Assembly (NCBI RefSeq): GCF_001282625.1
Contig: NZ_CTEJ01000001.1
Location: 496,001 to 560,000, forward strand
Reading direction: 5' to 3'
Source of the DNA: Lascolabacillus massiliensis
Lineage (GTDB): Bacteria; Bacteroidota; Bacteroidia; Bacteroidales; Dysgonomonadaceae
DNA: 64,000 bases
Each line of letters opens with the position of its first letter. The stretch's first letter is position 1. Shown one piece after another: positions 25,968 through 36,099 of the stretch. The notes beneath the pieces are model-generated. The model saw nothing but the letters and a program-made list of their open reading frames with translations. It had not been told where the DNA came from and did not search any database. The translations under genes were made by a program, and so were the position numbers.

Positions 25968-28900
25968 CTATAGTTCCTTGATTCTTATATTTCTGAATTT
26001 TACAGGCGAACCATGACCCAGGAAACCTATATGACCTGTTTTGTTTAGCAACCCAGGGTGATCGCGACCATCCAAGGTGCCATTCTTAGAAGCTTCGCGG
26101 ATATTGCCCTCCAGAATTGTTGTTCCATTAAGAGTAATCTTAATGTTATCTCCATCAGCAATAACCTCCTGATAGTTCCATTCTCCTAATGGTTTTAAAG
26201 CCCCTCTTTTTGCTGGAATCACACCATAAACAGAGCCATGAAACTGATACTCTTCGAGATTCTCATAGATGGGTGCATCATTATCGAGAATCTGAAGTTC
26301 CATTCCTACATATGCTGCATCACCCTCCATAGGTGTACGAATTCCTAGTCCGTTATTAGCTCCAGGAGTAAGCATGAATTCAAATCGGAAGACAAAATTG
26401 TCAAACTGATCTTTTGTATAAAGATTGCCACCTGATCCTGTTGTTGTAGGATATAAAACAATATTTCCACTCTCTACGGTATAATCTACTTTGTTTCCTG
26501 TCCACTCATCCAGATTAGTTCCATCAAAAAGAATTTTAAACCCTTCAGATTCCTCTTCTTTTGAAAGTACAAATGGTTCTGGACGTGGTATCTCTTTAAT
26601 ATAAATATCCCTGTAAGCAACTTTACTGCCATGAGCCTGTAATTCGATCTGCTCAATCGGGAAAATAGGTTGCTTTCTATCCCAGAAGTTCTCCAATATG
26701 ACATTGTCAGTAACCAGTTCACCGTTAAGCCATACAGATACTCTTTCACCAATCATTCTGATAATGAAACTATTCCATTCTCCCACTTTCTGGTCAGCCA
26801 GCTTAAGCGGTTTACTCATGTGAACCTGATTGTTATACAGTCCACCTGAGCCAACCTGTGCTCCTACATTAACTCTGGCTGTATCCCACATCTGCACCTG
26901 GGGGGTTCCACGAAGATAGATACCTGCATCAGGTTCAGCACCAGGGTATAGTTTCCAGTCGACCAGCATTTCAAAATCACCATATTGTTTTTCGGTACAA
27001 AGGTTATCATAACCTTTACCGTCAAATATAATCATACCATCTTCAACTTTCCAGTCCATAGCCATCTGTTGATCAGCTTTAACTTGTGCTGCTGCAAGCT
27101 CTTTTGCACTCATTTTAGCTCTCACGATCGGATTAGCAACCAGTCCTTTCCATCCATCAAGATTTTTTCCATTAAATAGAGAAACAAAACCTCCCTCAGT
27201 TGGGTTTTCAGAAAGAAATTTGTTGATTGACTGACGTTGATAATCTGCATCAGGATTTGATAAAGTTTCAGCAGCCTTTTTTAATGCAGCAGTTGTGAGT
27301 TCACCAGCAAATGCTGGGTCAGAAATACCAATATTCATAACAGTTACTGCGGCAGATTCTTTAAGTTCTGGAATATCCATAAACGGAACAGCAAAAAGCA
27401 TAGCCTGATACTGACCGGTATTTCCTAATAACCTGAGTATGGTGTTTTTCTGCCTGTCATTTTGAGCAAACTGCATCACTTCTCTTAAATAGAGGTATTT
27501 AACAGTTCCAGTTTCATCAGATCTGCGAATCACATTTATTATAGCATCTGTAAACTTCTCTTTCTCCTGATTATTACTGCTTGAACGAACAATATCCAAC
27601 ATAGGATAAATCACATGAAATGATTCAAATTTTGAAAGTGCATCAAACGCAGCATCCTTGTTAGAACCGCTCTCATTTTTATAAGCATTAGTAATTTGAC
27701 TGATTGCATCAGTAGATCCAATTCCTGCCATTGCGCTATAATACAGATGTCTGTTAGGGGATTTATTCATCATGTCAGTAACCAGTTCAATTTGTTTATC
27801 TGATGGCAAACTCTTAAGTGCAGCATTTATTGCTTGCTGGATTGCTGGAACATATTCAGAATCAGATTGCTCAAGAAGAGTAAACAGGTCGTTAAGATTT
27901 TTATCTGTCGAAACATCCTTCAATGCATTGGCTGCAGCTGCTTTCACCTCTTTATCGTCAATAAACATCTGGTTATAAACCAAATTATACTGAGCATCCA
28001 TTTTACGATTAGCGATCAGGTCAAGTACAGCCTTCTTGCCAATAGTTTTTGAGTCATTGAAAACAGATGCTAGAGTATAAGCAATATCACCATCAAAGCT
28101 TAAAAGAGCATTTTTTGCTAGTGTAACCGACTCTTCATCACTACTTTTTAGTAGGCCGGCAAGTGCAATTAGTGCATCATCACCGCCAATCTTAGCAAGC
28201 GCAATTGTTGCAGCCTTCTGAACCATTTTGTCAGACGAGTTTACATGATTTCTCAAGAGTGACACACTGTTTGTAGTTGGATTTTCACCTAACCATGAAA
28301 TAAGTGCAGTCTGTACTTGTGGAGATCTGTTTGAGGCAATCTCTTTCTGTATCAGATCTACTGATTTACTATCATTATGGAAAGGATATGTATAAAGTAT
28401 CCCTGTAAGATATGCCAGGTTACCATCTTTAATGACATTTTTAAGTATACTGGATACATTAGCTGAAGGTTGTTTCAGGAGAATTCTTGTAGCCGCTATC
28501 TTCAAATCCTGTCTGTTAAGTTTTGTAGCTGTTTTGATCAATCTTTCAGCCTCCTTTTTAATAGTTTTGGGTTCTGCACTGTTCAATTTACTCAGGAGAT
28601 TGATATATGATTCAGCAGCATTGTTTTTCTGATAAGCATAATCATTCTTTTCAGCCAGGTTGCGCAGTGTTCTTATTGATTCTTTAGTGCCAAGGTTCCC
28701 CAATGCTGTAACAGCTACTTGCTGCATTTTTTCAGATACAGACTCATTAAGCATTTTAAGAATAACCGGTTCAGCCGGACTGTAACCTGTTTGTCCTAAA
28801 GCATTAATTATATTCAACTTAATCAGTTCAGAAGCAGAAGAGTTGAGAGAGCTATGCAAAGCGGCATTAGCCTTCGTTGTCCCAATGCTGACAAGAGCTT

Positions 28901-29357
28901 GAGCTGCAGGATCAGAAAGATATTCGTCATTAAGAAAACCACTAAGTGTTTCAACATCCTCATCACCTCCTATTGTACGCAGTTGACGTATTATATAAGC
29001 CTTAGTATCTTTGTCGAGTGGATTACTCAATGCTTTACGGAAAGCAGCTGCAGTAGCAGTACGCTGTGCATCATCCTTAGCTACGTAATGTGTCCAGCCA
29101 CTAATAGCATATTCAACAGTTTCATTACTACCTTTTCCGGGTGCATGCAGCCTGTTTATCAGGTCTGTCAAACCCTCTTCGCCGGTTGAAACCAGATCGG
29201 CAATTGTCTGATTAAATTTGCCTTGTGTGTCAGCAGGTAGTTGTGCCAAAGCATCGGCAACGATTGTAGCATTTGTTCTTCCCTTTGGCATTTGAGCATA
29301 CAATCCTGCCACTAAAGAAAAACAGATACCTATTAAAATTATCTTTATATGTTTCAT
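25968..29357 (-). CDS. HEAT-repeat protein with two DUF1080 (3-keto-disaccharide hydrolase-like) domains
   Basis: A 1129-residue exported protein: signal peptide 1-21 (GLYAQ), about 650 residues of HEAT-type helical repeats (for example KIGGDDALIALAGLLK, QAALGNLGTKES-like units), then two DUF1080 beta-sandwich domains. The first starts FVSLFNGKNLDGWKG (about 725), the second FKILFDGTNLDEWTG (about 950); both end in the usual RDIYIKEI / RNIRIKEL. DUF1080 members have been shown to cleave or bind 3-keto-glycosides, and otherwise resemble LamG-type carbohydrate-binding folds. The HEAT part may be a scaffold for partner proteins. The Gfo/Idh/MocA gene lies 12 bp upstream, a very common pairing. 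Whether both DUF1080 domains are catalytic is not known. Confidence 0.87.
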   Translation of the reverse strand: MKHIKIILIGICFSLVAGLYAQMPKGRTNATIVADALAQLPADTQGKFNQTIADLVSTGEEGLTDLINRLHAPGKGSNETVEYAISGWTHYVAKDDAQRTATAAAFRKALSNPLDKDTKAYIIRQLRTIGGDEDVETLSGFLNDEYLSDPAAQALVSIGTTKANAALHSSLNSSASELIKLNIINALGQTGYSPAEPVILKMLNESVSEKMQQVAVTALGNLGTKESIRTLRNLAEKNDYAYQKNNAAESYINLLSKLNSAEPKTIKKEAERLIKTATKLNRQDLKIAATRILLKQPSANVSSILKNVIKDGNLAYLTGILYTYPFHNDSKSVDLIQKEIASNRSPQVQTALISWLGENPTTNSVSLLRNHVNSSDKMVQKAATIALAKIGGDDALIALAGLLKSSDEESVTLAKNALLSFDGDIAYTLASVFNDSKTIGKKAVLDLIANRKMDAQYNLVYNQMFIDDKEVKAAAANALKDVSTDKNLNDLFTLLEQSDSEYVPAIQQAINAALKSLPSDKQIELVTDMMNKSPNRHLYYSAMAGIGSTDAISQITNAYKNESGSNKDAAFDALSKFESFHVIYPMLDIVRSSSNNQEKEKFTDAIINVIRRSDETGTVKYLYLREVMQFAQNDRQKNTILRLLGNTGQYQAMLFAVPFMDIPELKESAAVTVMNIGISDPAFAGELTTAALKKAAETLSNPDADYQRQSINKFLSENPTEGGFVSLFNGKNLDGWKGLVANPIVRAKMSAKELAAAQVKADQQMAMDWKVEDGMIIFDGKGYDNLCTEKQYGDFEMLVDWKLYPGAEPDAGIYLRGTPQVQMWDTARVNVGAQVGSGGLYNNQVHMSKPLKLADQKVGEWNSFIIRMIGERVSVWLNGELVTDNVILENFWDRKQPIFPIEQIELQAHGSKVAYRDIYIKEIPRPEPFVLSKEEESEGFKILFDGTNLDEWTGNKVDYTVESGNIVLYPTTTGSGGNLYTKDQFDNFVFRFEFMLTPGANNGLGIRTPMEGDAAYVGMELQILDNDAPIYENLEEYQFHGSVYGVIPAKRGALKPLGEWNYQEVIADGDNIKITLNGTTILEGNIREASKNGTLDGRDHPGLLNKTGHIGFLGHGSPVKFRNIRIKEL

Positions 29358-29369
29358 AATATTAAAAAA

Positions 29370-30623
29370 TTAAATAGTCCAAGGTGCACGCATAGGTTGA
29401 TCTATAAATCTGTTTGCTTCCTCATCGTTTACAAACAATTCCTTAATTGGATCATATTCCAGCGTTCTGTTAAGCTGAAGTGCAACAGCACCCATATTTA
29501 CTATTGTTGCAGAACGATGTCCGTTTATCTCATTTAGTGCAAACTTCTGCCTGTTGTGTATACATTCAATGAAATCAGTGTTTTGTTCCTTTGGTTCTGG
29601 GAACTCAGCAAGTTTCTTTTCCCAATCAGGAATATCACAAACGAAGTTCCTGTATACATTACCATTTGGTCCTGCAATGTAAGGAGTGTCAGGTTCACCA
29701 TAATCACCACCCCAAAGAACTATCTGACATCCGTCTTCGTAAGTATAAGTAATACTTCGCCATGTTCCTACTGCATCGAAGTGTTGCTGTGGGGCATCAA
29801 CCTCAACTTTAACGGGACTGGTATTATCCTTTCCCAGTAAGTATTGTACAGGGTCGATATAGTGCTGACCCATGTCACCAAGACCACCGCCATCATAATC
29901 CCAGTATCCACGGAAAGTACCATGAGTACGGTGAACATTGTATGGCTTGTAAGGTGCTGGTCCCAACCACATATCATAGTCTAATTCTGCAGGGATTGGC
30001 TGCGGTTCCAGATCTGTTTTTCCTACCCAATAGAACTTCCAGTCGAAACCTGTATGCTTACTTATAGTAACTTTTAGTGGCCAGCCCAGCAAACCACTAT
30101 CAACAAGTTTTTTAAGAGGTTTTACAGGTGTTCCAAGTCCGTAGAACTGATCTTTGAATCTGAACCAAGTGTTAAGTCTGAAGATATTTCCATGTTGCTT
30201 AATCGCTTCCCTAACTCTTTTGCCTTCACCAATTGTACGAGTCATCGGTTTTTCGCAGAAAATATCCTTACCTGCTTTCGCAGCTTCAACTGACATTATT
30301 CCATGCCAGTGAGGAGGTGTTGCGATGTGAACAATATCAACATTCTTGTCAATGATCAGATCCCTGAAGTCATGGTAAAGATTGATTTTATCTTTAACCA
30401 ATGCTGCTGCTTGTGACAGATGATTTTTATCAACATCACACATTGCTACCACTCTGGTATTGTCATAAGGTATGTGGCCGCGCCCCATTCCTCCAACACC
30501 AATTATCCCTTTTGTGAGCTGGTCACTCGGGGCAATCATGCCTCTCCCCAATACATGTCGGGGAACAATAGTCAGGAGAGAAACCCCGCCTAATGTTTTT
30601 AAAAATTGTCTTCTGGATGTCAT
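29370..30623 (-). CDS. Gfo/Idh/MocA oxidoreductase, Tat-exported (copy 1)
   Basis: A 417-residue protein with the Tat signal TSRRQFLKTLGGVSLLTIVP, a Rossmann fold (KGIIGVGGMGRGH, then VVAMCDVD) and the family motif CEKPMTRT around residue 125, whose Lys is catalytic. It continues with the family C-terminal domain. Such enzymes oxidise or reduce sugar hydroxyls with a tightly held NAD(P). Tat export fits a cofactor inserted before export. It precedes the DUF1080 gene by 12 bp, so oxidation at one sugar carbon and cleavage of the keto-sugar may be coupled. Confidence 0.9.
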   Translation of the reverse strand: MTSRRQFLKTLGGVSLLTIVPRHVLGRGMIAPSDQLTKGIIGVGGMGRGHIPYDNTRVVAMCDVDKNHLSQAAALVKDKINLYHDFRDLIIDKNVDIVHIATPPHWHGIMSVEAAKAGKDIFCEKPMTRTIGEGKRVREAIKQHGNIFRLNTWFRFKDQFYGLGTPVKPLKKLVDSGLLGWPLKVTISKHTGFDWKFYWVGKTDLEPQPIPAELDYDMWLGPAPYKPYNVHRTHGTFRGYWDYDGGGLGDMGQHYIDPVQYLLGKDNTSPVKVEVDAPQQHFDAVGTWRSITYTYEDGCQIVLWGGDYGEPDTPYIAGPNGNVYRNFVCDIPDWEKKLAEFPEPKEQNTDFIECIHNRQKFALNEINGHRSATIVNMGAVALQLNRTLEYDPIKELFVNDEEANRFIDQPMRAPWTI

Positions 30624-30674
30624 AAGATAGTTTGTGTATTAATATATATGTCTGTTATTATGTATTGATTTTTA

Positions 30675-30682
30675 CAAAAATA
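30675..30682 (-). promoter_or_regulatory. Possible -7 box for the Gfo/DUF1080 genes
   Basis: TATTTTTG on the minus strand, a full TAnnTTTG match 52 bp ahead of the start codon at 30623. The partner box is not clear. Confidence 0.4.
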
Positions 30683-30724
30683 GTGATTATTTTTAAAATA
30701 GTTAAAGTGTTATTAAAGTAAAAC

Positions 30725-30759
30725 AACCTCTCCCTGCTAAAAAGTGCATAGGAGAGGTT
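30725..30759 (-). terminator. Terminator of the SusCD-to-SIS operon
   Basis: Arms AACCTCTCC (30725-30733) and GGAGAGGTT (30751-30759) with a 17-nt loop, followed on the minus strand by GTTTTAC. It lies about 58 bp past the end of the SIS gene and ahead of the next minus-strand promoter. Confidence 0.75.
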
Positions 30760-30816
30760 TTATTTAACCTGTTTATTTTATGAGAATTAAGTTTTAGATA
30801 AAAACTGTCATAGTCT

Positions 30817-31578
30817 TTATAAAACCTTCACCCTCTTTTTATATTCAGAAAGCGCATTATCCAGGCGTTCATGAGCAGTTGTATCCCCAGGTAAATTATG
30901 TGAAGGGTGTATAAACAATTTTACACCTCTGTCAGCCAGGATCTCAGCAACAGTCGTCACTGTAACCCATACCAACGTTATGAACCCCATCGTAGAAAGT
31001 GGTCCCACTTTATCAAAATGATTTTTAAGTGGTACAGAAGCATCTTCCAGAGGTACACACGAATCAACAACAACATCTGCAAGTTCAAACAGATTTTTTC
31101 CACAGGAGTGGCGGGATTTTTTACCTTTAGTCTGTTCTGCCGATCCAAAAACAATTACTTTCATTCCTAATTTTTTTGCTTCCAAAGCAACATCAATATT
31201 GACTGCATTAATACCGGTATGAGAAAACAGCCATAAACAATCCTTAGAATCAAAATCATAATTTTTCATTACTTCAATTCCATAACCTTCGGCTCTTTCT
31301 AAAAATAGGAATTGATGAATTCCCATCTGGCCTTTAATCTGAGTAAAAAAGGTAAGCGGAAGTTCAACAAGCGGATGAAAACCTACAAAACCACCAATAC
31401 GTGGGTACATTTCCTCTACAGGGATAGTTGCATGTCCACAGCCAAAAGTGTGTACCCATCTTCCTGCTTCAATCGAGTCAGCCATAATCTCAGCTGCTTT
31501 TCTTACATTCTCAAGTTGGGTGTTTTCGATATTATTCATCACCTCATATGCATTCTTTAACCACTCTTTTGCTAGCAT
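30817..31578 (-). CDS. SIS-domain sugar isomerase-like protein
   Basis: A 253-residue cytoplasmic protein with one SIS fold: WVHTFGCGHATIPVEEMYPR at about 42-61, LWLFSHTGINAVNIDVALEAKKLG, then MKVIVFGSAEQTKG. This is the UPF0309-type sugar isomerase/phosphosugar-binding branch, which handles phosphosugars such as amino-sugar phosphates. A phosphate-type CGH and SHTG loop replace the more usual GxGxS. It follows the MFS transporter after 81 bp and is the last gene of the PUL operon, fitting a step after the ROK kinase. Confidence 0.82.
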   Translation of the reverse strand: MLAKEWLKNAYEVMNNIENTQLENVRKAAEIMADSIEAGRWVHTFGCGHATIPVEEMYPRIGGFVGFHPLVELPLTFFTQIKGQMGIHQFLFLERAEGYGIEVMKNYDFDSKDCLWLFSHTGINAVNIDVALEAKKLGMKVIVFGSAEQTKGKKSRHSCGKNLFELADVVVDSCVPLEDASVPLKNHFDKVGPLSTMGFITLVWVTVTTVAEILADRGVKLFIHPSHNLPGDTTAHERLDNALSEYKKRVKVL

Positions 31579-31659
31579 AATTTTTTAAATTTAAATAGTT
31601 ACTGATTAGATATTATTATTTATGAATATTTATTTACAGATCTATGATATAGTGCGGGA

Positions 31660-32829
31660 TTATCGCACCACAACAGTTTGATTCGGCTTTTTAACACGAC
31701 TATAAATCAGAAGTATTATTAAAAAGCATATCACAAGAATTAAAGGATAAACATAAGCACCGCTTTTGTCTAACCAAATACCGGTAACACTGTTTAATAT
31801 ATTATTTCCCAGTAGGGCAAATACCAATGCTATACTGAATGCAGTACCCGACATAGTTGGGTATTTTGTTCCAATAATTCCTAGTACGATAGGGAATGTG
31901 GATGCTATGCCAAATCCAACAAGCATCATTCCAATCAGAGAAGTTATATAGACAGGTTGAATCATTAACAGTACTCCTGCAATAGCAACTAAAATACTTA
32001 TATTAAGAATCCTGTTCTGAGAAAATCTTTTAAGCAAAGAGACAAGTATGAGTCGCGCTACAGTCAAACTAGCCGTCATCGCCGTTATTGTTAATAATGC
32101 TTTTGAATGCTCCAGAAAACCAAAATCGGTAAGGTAGAAAACAGTCCAGTTATTAACCACTCCCTCTATACCACTCTGAAAAAAAAGTATGAAAGATAAC
32201 AGCAGCAAGTCTTGTCTCTTTAATAGTCTGAAACCTGCAGATATAGGGAAGCCCTGTTTCTGTGAGGCTTCAGGGTATTTGATTACAGCACAGAAGATTA
32301 TAAGTAAAAACATTACAACTCCAATACCTGTAAATATCTGATGTAATGGATAGTTTTTAAGAAAAGCACTAAGTAGAACAGGAATTCCAAGAGCACCAAG
32401 TCCATAAAAAGCACCTAAAAAGCTAAGCATTGAGTTTCTTTTTGTGTCTTCATAGATTACAGATACTAGAGCGTTAGTCTCACCATTAAGGATACCTCCT
32501 CCAAAGCCAATAAGAAAAATACTAATCTGAACTAAAAATACACTATCAAGAAAAGCAACCCCTTCTAAACCAGCCAATACCAGTAAACTGCTTAAAATCA
32601 AAAGTCCCTTATATCCACGCTGATCTACAATTGGTCCGAATATCACCGAACCTATCAACATTCCAATCGGAAGAAAAGCTACCAAAGAAGTCGTTTGAGC
32701 AGTGTTAAGAGCAAATTTATCGGATAATATTGGAAGAATCGATCCCAGAACAATTATTGATATTCCGAAGAACGACATACCGATACATGCTGCGATAAAT
32801 ACCTTGATTTTATTATATCTGTTTTCCAT
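31660..32829 (-). CDS. MFS transporter, sugar type
   Basis: A 389-residue protein with about 12 membrane helices. The loop between helices 2 and 3 is GPIVDQRGYKGLL, a form of the MFS motif. General layout is like FucP/NagP-type sugar:proton symporters of Bacteroidota. It probably imports the sugar released by the GH42-like enzyme. Its start overlaps the end of the ROK gene by 17 bp. Substrate is inferred from neighbours. Confidence 0.87.
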   Translation of the reverse strand: MENRYNKIKVFIAACIGMSFFGISIIVLGSILPILSDKFALNTAQTTSLVAFLPIGMLIGSVIFGPIVDQRGYKGLLILSSLLVLAGLEGVAFLDSVFLVQISIFLIGFGGGILNGETNALVSVIYEDTKRNSMLSFLGAFYGLGALGIPVLLSAFLKNYPLHQIFTGIGVVMFLLIIFCAVIKYPEASQKQGFPISAGFRLLKRQDLLLLSFILFFQSGIEGVVNNWTVFYLTDFGFLEHSKALLTITAMTASLTVARLILVSLLKRFSQNRILNISILVAIAGVLLMIQPVYITSLIGMMLVGFGIASTFPIVLGIIGTKYPTMSGTAFSIALVFALLGNNILNSVTGIWLDKSGAYVYPLILVICFLIILLIYSRVKKPNQTVVVR

Positions 32830-33793
32830 GCTTAATATGTTTTAATACTAGATATGCTGCTCCTTTTAATCCTGCTTCACCCGAACAACCTGAAGGGAGA
32901 TACTCTACCTGCTTAATACTGATTGGCTGAGCCCACATGCAAGCCTCCTTATAAATCTCAGGGATCAATTTTACCGCAGGACCAAACACTCCTCCTCCCC
33001 AGATTATTTTCTCAGGATTAAGTAAACTTACAATGTTGGCACTTGCCATTCCCCACAATTGTATTGCCTTGTTTATCACCTTTGTAGCTATAGGGTCACT
33101 TAAGTAATATGCTTCAAAAATATCTTTGGTTGTTATATCCTCAATAACTTTATCAGAAAAGAAACCTTGGTAATCAAGACTCTGCTTAATGAGTTCTATT
33201 GCCCTATTGCAAATACCATTGCCTGAGGCATAATATTCAAAGCAACCGCATTTGTCGTATTCTTCACTATATGGTATCTGCAGAGCCATCCAGCCTACAG
33301 ACCCTGCAATATCACCAAAACCGTGAAGAAGTTTGCTGTCTACCATAATACCGGCGCCTATACCGGTGCCAACCCCTATGTATACAACATTTTCAGACCC
33401 CTTTGCTGCACCTTGCCACAGTTCTCCACACAAGTAGCAGGTTCTGTCTGACTCAATACAAACCTGGATATCGCTATTGTTCAAATATCTTTTTATTGTA
33501 TTCAATAATGGATATTTGACCCATCCCTCTATATTTGGTGCCCATACAGTTCCATCTTCAGAATATATAATACCTGGAACTGAGATACCTATACCATGTA
33601 TTTTATTAATGTCTTTTCCTGAATCGCTGATCAGTTTGTCTAATAACTCAATAACCAGTTTACCAGCCTCATCACCATACCGACCATCCAAGTATAATTT
33701 AGTGAAGTGGCTCATATTACCTTCTATAGAAAATATTGCACCGGAAATTTTAGTTCCACCTATATCAATAGAAATAATCTTTTTATCACTCAT
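32813..33793 (-). CDS. ROK-family sugar kinase
   Basis: A 326-residue ROK kinase. Start chosen at the ATG at 33793, which overlaps the GH42 stop by eight bases and gives MSDKKIISIDIGGTKISGA, the normal N-terminal phosphate loop; the longer frame to 33820 adds nine odd residues. The catalytic Asp is in CIESDRTCYLCGE, and GVGTGIGAGI is the second loop. The zinc motif is reduced to KCGCFEYYAS, without the usual first CxCG, and the GHM His is replaced (VGWMA). It phosphorylates the imported sugar. Between the GH42-like enzyme and the MFS transporter. Confidence 0.88.
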   Translation of the reverse strand: MSDKKIISIDIGGTKISGAIFSIEGNMSHFTKLYLDGRYGDEAGKLVIELLDKLISDSGKDINKIHGIGISVPGIIYSEDGTVWAPNIEGWVKYPLLNTIKRYLNNSDIQVCIESDRTCYLCGELWQGAAKGSENVVYIGVGTGIGAGIMVDSKLLHGFGDIAGSVGWMALQIPYSEEYDKCGCFEYYASGNGICNRAIELIKQSLDYQGFFSDKVIEDITTKDIFEAYYLSDPIATKVINKAIQLWGMASANIVSLLNPEKIIWGGGVFGPAVKLIPEIYKEACMWAQPISIKQVEYLPSGCSGEAGLKGAAYLVLKHIKHGKQI

Positions 33794-36086
33794 TACGATA
33801 AATTTCAAAAACAGAGGCATTTCTGCTATTAACTGATAAGTTTAGCTTTAAGATGTTGCCTCTACTGTTTATATTTTTACTCTCTTCATTAATTACATCC
33901 CTCAATGTGAAAATACCATCATAGTCAACTTTAAGATCTATTTCAATAGTCTCATTGTTAACACTATGGTTAATTAGGAAAAGTAAATAACCTTTATCAC
34001 TGTCTTGAAGTCTTACCTCAATTTGATTGCTGCTTCTGCCATCCTCTGATGTGGTAAACGGACGTTTAATTTTAGCCCAGTTCAAAAGGTTTAAAAAGAA
34101 TTTATCGTTATTAGGTACTATTTCACTAAAATTTGCCATACCCAAATATGTGCCGGCAAGTATTGCTTCACCTTTACCATATTGTGAGCTAATAATAGCA
34201 GGATCTCCTTCATAGGTTGTAGCTAAAACTTTGGCATTACTATTTTCAAGAAGTTTTACTGATTGTGAATATAAAGAGCCATTTAAAAGATCGCCTGATT
34301 TAAATCCTTTAAGTACAGGATGATTATCGCCGTTTATTGTAAATGTAACATTTTCTCTCATTCTCACTTCATCTTCTCTTGCTCCGAAAATATCATGCAT
34401 ACCCAAGCCAGGTATAATTTCTGAAGCAAAACCACGTTCGTCGTTCCATCCAAAACGTGCTTCAGCAAGAATATAACCACCATTACTTACAAACTCTCTT
34501 AGTTCCTTTGCTGCCTCTTGAGTGAACATTATAGGGTAGGGCAGAATTATGAGTTTATATTGTGAAAGCTCTCCTTTTTCGATATGCTCCCTATGGATGA
34601 AATCAACAGGAACGTTATGATTAGCAAACGACTGAAAGTATCCAATTAGCGACTGACTCATAGCAGCGGGGTAATCTCTGCGTTGCATTCCTCCTACCAT
34701 TTGAGTTAATGGATTATACACGATCCCAACTTTAGCTTTAACCGGTATACCCTTCAGGAAAAGCTCCTGATTTTTGTTTACAACATCAGCAATTTTACCG
34801 GCATTAACAGAGCGTTCTGTTAATGTTCCATCTAGATTAATTAACCCATAACCACCGGCCTCGTAGCCTGTTGACATAGGATAGTATGCATAAATATTTA
34901 CACCTTTGGCTCCTTTTGCAATTGCTGACCATGCCCATATTGAGTGATCATTAGAAGTTACCGGATCACTAATAAGCAATGAGATTGTACCAAGTCCTCC
35001 TTGTAATTCACCAACAAACCAACCTCCATTCTCGCGGTTTGCACTTCTTGTAAAATCCATCACCGTACGTAGAGTTGTTGTTGACCATGCACCTTCGGGT
35101 CTGTTATGTTTTGGATAAATAGAAACACCATAATAATCCAATGGTCGAGCCATCAGAAAATCATCCGTTGCACCTGCTCCAACGTGTGGCGACTGAAAAA
35201 GAGATGCACCAACAGCATGTGCAGTTATCAAACTGGTATGATCAATTTCTCTTATAGCATCATACCTTGCCTGCATATCCCCAACAAGTTTTTCATAAAT
35301 GAAGGTCTTCCAGTCAACAAAGTCTGTATAGCTGAGTATTGTACTGAATCTGGGTGCTTCTACCTGATTCCAGTCAGTAAAATTACGATACCATGCTTTG
35401 TTTAAATTATCAAGAGTCTGATATTTTTCCTTTAGCCATATCCTGAACCTATTCTGAGTACCATCGCAAAAACAGAACTGGATGTTTGGAACATAATCCA
35501 GTGAAGCCCAGTTAATAATATGAGGCTCGCTCCACAGGTCCCATCCAAACAGGTTTGGGTATTTATTGGCTACCTTTGCTGTCTCTTTATAAAAGTTCAG
35601 AATAGCATCTTCAACCTCTTTGTTATCCATACATGCACCGGGTGCTGATTGTGGCACAACGATATCACCACTTTGAGCCTCAAAAAGTGCATGCGGAAAG
35701 TTGTGAGCCACCCAATCAGGAGCCGAGTCAACATATACTTGAATAAAAACTCTAAGTCCGACCTCTTCAGCGAGTGTCATAAGCAGTTCCAGGTTCTCAA
35801 AGTTGTATTTTCCAGGTTCTGGTTCACAAGTTGCCCACTCAACCCATGTTCTTACAGTATTAAATCCCAGATCTTTTATCTGTTGCAGATCTTTTCTCCA
35901 CTCTGCTTCAGATGATTCTGTTATCTTACTTAACATTGGTGCGCGCGCCTTTCCTCCACTGTACCACACTGAGAAGGGGAAGAAATCTTTTTCAATGTTC
36001 ACATTATCACTTTTAACCTGTCCACTCATGGTTAAGGTTGAACTAAATACTAATAAAACTAGTATTAAAAAACTCTGTATCTTCAT
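33786..36086 (-). CDS. GH42-like beta-galactosidase-type enzyme, secreted
   Basis: A 766-residue exported enzyme (signal 1-22). The N-terminal TIM barrel carries the acid/base Glu187 in GWDLWSEPHI and the nucleophile Glu360 in GGWFVGELQGG, as in GH42. A beta-galactosidase trimerisation-like domain follows (about 450-660, with YKLIILPYPIMFTQEA), then a short C-terminal beta domain. GH42 acts on beta-galactosides, but related members act on arabinose or glucose links. The Cys cluster around residues 205-207 (CFC) may be structural. It follows the SusD-associated lipoprotein by 13 bp and overlaps the ROK gene, so it is part of the PUL. Confidence 0.88.
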   Translation of the reverse strand: MKIQSFLILVLLVFSSTLTMSGQVKSDNVNIEKDFFPFSVWYSGGKARAPMLSKITESSEAEWRKDLQQIKDLGFNTVRTWVEWATCEPEPGKYNFENLELLMTLAEEVGLRVFIQVYVDSAPDWVAHNFPHALFEAQSGDIVVPQSAPGACMDNKEVEDAILNFYKETAKVANKYPNLFGWDLWSEPHIINWASLDYVPNIQFCFCDGTQNRFRIWLKEKYQTLDNLNKAWYRNFTDWNQVEAPRFSTILSYTDFVDWKTFIYEKLVGDMQARYDAIREIDHTSLITAHAVGASLFQSPHVGAGATDDFLMARPLDYYGVSIYPKHNRPEGAWSTTTLRTVMDFTRSANRENGGWFVGELQGGLGTISLLISDPVTSNDHSIWAWSAIAKGAKGVNIYAYYPMSTGYEAGGYGLINLDGTLTERSVNAGKIADVVNKNQELFLKGIPVKAKVGIVYNPLTQMVGGMQRRDYPAAMSQSLIGYFQSFANHNVPVDFIHREHIEKGELSQYKLIILPYPIMFTQEAAKELREFVSNGGYILAEARFGWNDERGFASEIIPGLGMHDIFGAREDEVRMRENVTFTINGDNHPVLKGFKSGDLLNGSLYSQSVKLLENSNAKVLATTYEGDPAIISSQYGKGEAILAGTYLGMANFSEIVPNNDKFFLNLLNWAKIKRPFTTSEDGRSSNQIEVRLQDSDKGYLLFLINHSVNNETIEIDLKVDYDGIFTLRDVINEESKNINSRGNILKLNLSVNSRNASVFEIYRNE

Positions 36087-36099
36087 TATGATTTTAAAT

